Shown here: positions 60,323 to 64,000 of the stretch, one piece after another
Position numbering within the stretch: the first letter of the stretch is position 1
How the letters are laid out: each line of letters begins with the position of its first letter
DNA from: Rotaria socialis
Taxonomy: Eukaryota; Rotifera; Eurotatoria; Philodinida; Philodinidae
Assembly (NCBI GenBank): GCA_905331475.1
Contig: CAJNYU010003575.1
Span: 53,498 to 117,497, forward strand
DNA length: 64,000 nucleotides
Direction of reading: 5' to 3'
Position numbers and translations under genes: made by a program
Notes under the pieces: generated by a model
Seen by the model: the letters and a program-made list of their open reading frames with translations, nothing else
Database searches by the model: none
Told to the model about the DNA's origin: nothing

Positions 60323-62466
60323 GTTTTACTTATAACATGATAACACAATAGATTTCATGTTAAGTAAAAGTTACGAAAATAACTACATGAGAATCATATT
60401 ATCTTTTCGTAGAAATAACATATGAGGGTAGGAAGAAAATACCATTAATTATCAAGAGATCATCTATTTTAGAAACTATTGCCCATTTGTTCATTTACAT
60501 ATTTTTGGATTGCATCACTCAAATCTTATGTATTCATATAGTCAACTATTATAAATTGCTAAAAAAGATGCTTTTAGAATATTCTCAATCTTTTCAAAAA
60601 GGAATTATCTTCAATTGCAATTTTATTTTATTTTTTGAAAAAATAATACTTTTGGATGTTTGCAATAAGAAATTAGAGAAAAAATAAAGAAATGTTTATT
60701 GTATCGATAAATTTACAATACCGTGTACTATAGTTACATTTTGAATAAGTATACATGTTTGGATGTATGCTTTGTGTCTATTCAAACATTTCCCCATTCA
60801 TCATGTCTTTCAACTGCATCATAATTTATATAGCGTCGGTGTTTGAATTTTTGAGTATGAACATTTTCTATTTATATCGGATATTTTATCTATTTTTACT
60901 TTTCGACCAAAATAATGAATACGATGCCTGCCCCTTCAAAGCACAGCATATAATTAACTACGATGTTGAAAAACATCGATGAACGTAATCCGCAAGTTTA
61001 CTCATATAGCACTATGTAAAGATGATATGTCAGTTCACCATGTCATGATGTTATTGAGTTAAGTAACATTTGGTAAAAATAAAACATTTTTCTTCGATAT
61101 CATATACGACAAGCAGGAACAAATAGATGTAAATAGTCATGTAACTTCCTATCAAAATGTTTAATTGACTTGCACTGACATTTATAGCGTATTCCTTCTA
61201 ATAACACCAGGTAAGGATGCGACAACTTTTCTTTTAGAAAAGAACAAACTATCGTATCTTTTTCTTAGAATGATGTTCCACAATATATCTATTGAGTTTG
61301 ATTATATTCTTTACTTTAAAATATAAACATCCAAGCTCAATTACTGGGAAAAGTTCTAGCTAGTGATTAAAGACGTTTTATCTGATTTTAAATTATCTGT
61401 GTATCTACGATTACTATAGAGCCGTGTATGAATGAACATCCTAAGAGAAGAATAGTATAATTATAGATCCTATTGATTATTAAAATGGTCAATGATAAAT
61501 ATTTATTATGAGATGCTATGAATTGAAAAGATAATATCAATACTGAAAACCTGGCTAGACTGAATTAAGTAGACTTCTATTTTATTGACAATAAATTCTA
61601 TTGAAAAGAAAACAAAGCTGTGTTTTGTCATAAAAAAGAATTGAGTTTTCAATTATTTTAATTTATTGGCATAGAAAGGTATTAAATCTATTTTTGACAA
61701 GCGTCTGATTCAGATTAAAGATCATTGTCAATATTACTGCATTCAATGTCTGATGTTCTCATTTATGAGAGTGAGTACCTGCACAAAATGATGACATTTG
61801 AAATAAAATAGTCTTAGTCAAATAAAATAACTTCTATTTGTTGGTAGGTGTTTTATATAAACGCATTTATCATTCTTATTAGTAAGTCTTGGCGAACTAT
61901 AAAGTCACGCATTCATTGTGGTATGATTTTCTCTTTAAGTTTTTCTTCTTCTTCTTCTTTTTTTAATGATTTATATTCAGTATATATATACATTCTTAAA
62001 CATTTTTTGCCTCGAACATAGAAACAGACGTAGAATGAGCAGTAAGTAGGAATATAACTTAAATATTATTATATTTTTAGCCACTTAGAGTACATTAAAA
62101 TACGTATTTAAATTTACTTGAGAAGAAAAAAGTACTTTACTAGTTCTGATTCTGTCAGCAAAATACTGCCCTGATCAGCCGTTGGTAGTTCTAATGATTG
62201 ATTTATATTTAGTTGACAAATAGTCAATATATAATAAAAAATCTTATTAACCTAACAAGTCATTCTTTTCATTGAGTTTTGAGTCCCAGATATCAAACCC
62301 GTTTTTCTTCATACATAAGCACTTCAATGATGCCTCCTATTAGACATTAAGTTATTATTTCACTATGAATTACTTAAAACAATCATTCTTTCTGTTTTCT
62401 ACTCTTTATAATACATAATATTCTTTATCATACACGTTTTCTTCTCATTGACGTCGTTTGCTACCA
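60323..62466. other. Gene-poor AT-rich stretch
   Basis: Short frames at 60487-60687 and 60755-60982 are AT-driven and unsupported. No RNA gene seen. Confidence 0.45.
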
Positions 62467-62475
62467 TATATAAAA
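62467..62475 (+). promoter_or_regulatory. Candidate TATA box
   Basis: TATATAAAA lies about 130 bp before the start of the secreted-peptide gene. Plausible by position only; AT-rich background makes chance likely. Confidence 0.25.
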
Positions 62476-62598
62476 TTGTAAGGTTATTTTCATCGAGATT
62501 ATTTAGTAAGTAAATTTCAATGTGTCTGTCTGTAATGGTTATAAATATTGTTAGATCTTACTATTTTTCTAATTTTTGATTTTACATTTCTTATATCG

Positions 62599-62922
62599 AT
62601 GACTTCTGGTTTTTCCATCCGAATCTTATTATGTTTATGTGCGTTCTCCTCATTAACGTTGATCGTTAATTCACTCACCAGTACACCTGCTATCAGCAAC
62701 AACAACAATAATCATAATCGAAAAACATTTTTTTTTCTTCACAAAACTTCTCGGCCAAAATTGGAATTAGATTCAAATCTATCGAAGGACTCTTCAACAG
62801 TACTATCTACACGCAATATTCAACAACGTAATGTGATTATGCCACGTATTTGTTATTTTGCTCGAGTATCTGGAACAGCTGTCTATCAAAGACTATGTTT
62901 GCCGTATAATGATAGAAAATAG
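62599..62922 (+). CDS. Small secreted peptide precursor (neuropeptide-like)
   Basis: A 107-residue intronless frame. A signal peptide is clear (SIRILLCLCAFSSLTLIVNS), followed by an Asn/Ser-rich spacer with an SNNNNNHNRK segment and a basic site, and a conserved-looking C-terminal block beginning RNVIMPRICYFARVSGTAVY and ending with LCLPYNDRK. Two Cys residues 15 positions apart in that block could form one disulfide loop. The CYF core recalls allatostatin-C-type peptides, but spacing and ending differ, so the family is not assigned. Secreted signalling peptide is the best reading; a toxin- or antimicrobial-like small protein is an alternative. Confidence 0.55.
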   Translation: MTSGFSIRILLCLCAFSSLTLIVNSLTSTPAISNNNNNHNRKTFFFLHKTSRPKLELDSNLSKDSSTVLSTRNIQQRNVIMPRICYFARVSGTAVYQRLCLPYNDRK

Positions 62923-63299
62923 TCGTCATTAATTAATAATCAAGCAAATATCTAAGACAATATATTTTCATTTATTTGAATAAATACTATTTGATTCTGT
63001 TGAAAATTCTGTCATCATCATAATTAATATCATATGAGGAGTTTAGCTTTAAAATATAAAATATAAATAACATCATTCCAATAATTGGATTGGCCTTTGC
63101 GTTTCTTTTCTAAAACAAAACATTATGCTACTTAATTCTTCTTGTTAAATGAAATTGAACACTGTCTATCATATGATAACTTTTACTAAATATTCCTGAT
63201 TATTTAATTTGCTTGTTTTCAAATATTGAAACAAAAAACTACTGATGCCTCTCAGGAATAGAAAAACGCGCAACAACCCAGGGCGAGAAACCAGACGGC
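62923..63299. other. Intergenic
   Basis: AT-rich 3' flank of the peptide gene; nothing recognised. Confidence 0.45.
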
Positions 63300-63660
63300 A
63301 AGATCTTACAAGAATCGTACGTTTGATCATATCTGATCTGATCTGATAAGATCAGACGCAAAATCGTCGTTTCTGATTTCTTACACTAAGTCGTATCAGA
63401 AGATTCTTGAAAGGTTGTGTTACCTATAGAAATAACTATCACTGTGATCTTTTAATTAAACTAATATCTTCTTAAAATATCACGACAAATTTGTATTGAA
63501 AATAAATTGTATGTGCGATCTTTAAAGAAAATACAGTATGATCTGAGGCAAGATTTCAGAGACGACAATTTTTCGTCTGATGCTTATAAGATTTCTTTCG
63601 AATTGTGAGATCTGACGTCCAGATTGCAAGATCTTACGTCAGATTTTTAATGCGGTGCGA
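63300..63660. repeat. GATCTGA/AGATCTTACGTCAGA word array
   Basis: Clustered variants such as TCTGATCTGATCTGATAAGA (63331) and CAAGATCTTACGTCAGAT (63628). The style matches the arms of other fold-back elements; the partner arm may lie beyond the window. Confidence 0.4.
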
Positions 63661-64000
63661 AGCAGAAGCATTTCTGTAATCCGTCGCGTACGCATCCAAA
63701 TTCAGTGTTCTTGTGGCGCGATGATCTCAAGAACTGAAATTCGTCTGATGCTCGTTGAAACGGTGTTAGGAACATTAAAATCTCTATATCATACAAATTT
63801 TGTCCGATTTCTCCTGTCAAATTCGGTTTGGGCAAATTAAAATATGGATCGCATATTTCAGTTAGTCGATGCGATGTAGTGAGACTTGCCCTTCATTTAG
63901 CCATAATTAAAATGACGTCATAAGCAAATGCTAGCCACACGTATGTCTGCCCGCAGCTGATTATAGATAATGAATCATACAGATAATTAATCGATCAATC

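Overview
The window looks like nuclear DNA of a small metazoan, most likely a bdelloid rotifer (Rotaria/Adineta-like). This is inference from gene style and needs a database search. The supporting signs are: AT-rich intergenic DNA; protein genes split by very short spliceosomal introns (49-70 bp is common); a type II membrane protein with a Thr-rich stalk and a bacterial-looking Kelch propeller; caspase-like, NHL and ADP-ribosyltransferase-like genes; and many small fold-back or MITE-like elements. Some hairpins carry TGTGGG-type arrays, which I recall as the bdelloid telomere repeat type. There is one assembly gap of 793 N (36837-37629).

Layout. 0-6 kb: last exon of a discoidin-like gene, then a five-exon TM/Thr-linker/Kelch gene. 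8.4-20 kb: TMEM26 homologue (minus), ankyrin-repeat gene (minus), two tail-to-tail trypsin-like proteases (plus and minus), SGNH hydrolase (plus), and a three-exon single-pass membrane protein (plus). 20-26 kb: secreted Cys-rich two-module protein with a hAT-type MITE in its intron, a broken GPCR gene, a palindromic TA-flanked MITE, and an orphan polytopic membrane protein. 26-46 kb: gene-poor and repeat-rich, holding one MFS transporter (SLC49-like), one decayed Cys-rich domain gene, a tRNA-like remnant, the gap and several fold-back elements. 46.6-56.8 kb: a cluster of two paralogous caspase-like genes in convergent orientation with an LRR gene between them. One caspase domain is spliced to an NHL propeller. 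The other has the same phase-1 donor and a phase-compatible downstream exon coding a PARP/ART-like domain. 57-64 kb: mostly repeats, plus a small secreted-peptide precursor.

The strongest candidates for something undescribed are: (i) the paired caspase-NHL and caspase-ART genes, which look like one protease cassette joined to alternative C-terminal modules; (ii) a dispersed family of hairpins with telomere-like arms; and (iii) a recurring class of fold-back elements whose arms are built from short degenerate word arrays, with a different word in each element. Exon joins were inferred by eye from splice motifs, reading phase and paralogue comparison; no RNA evidence was available.
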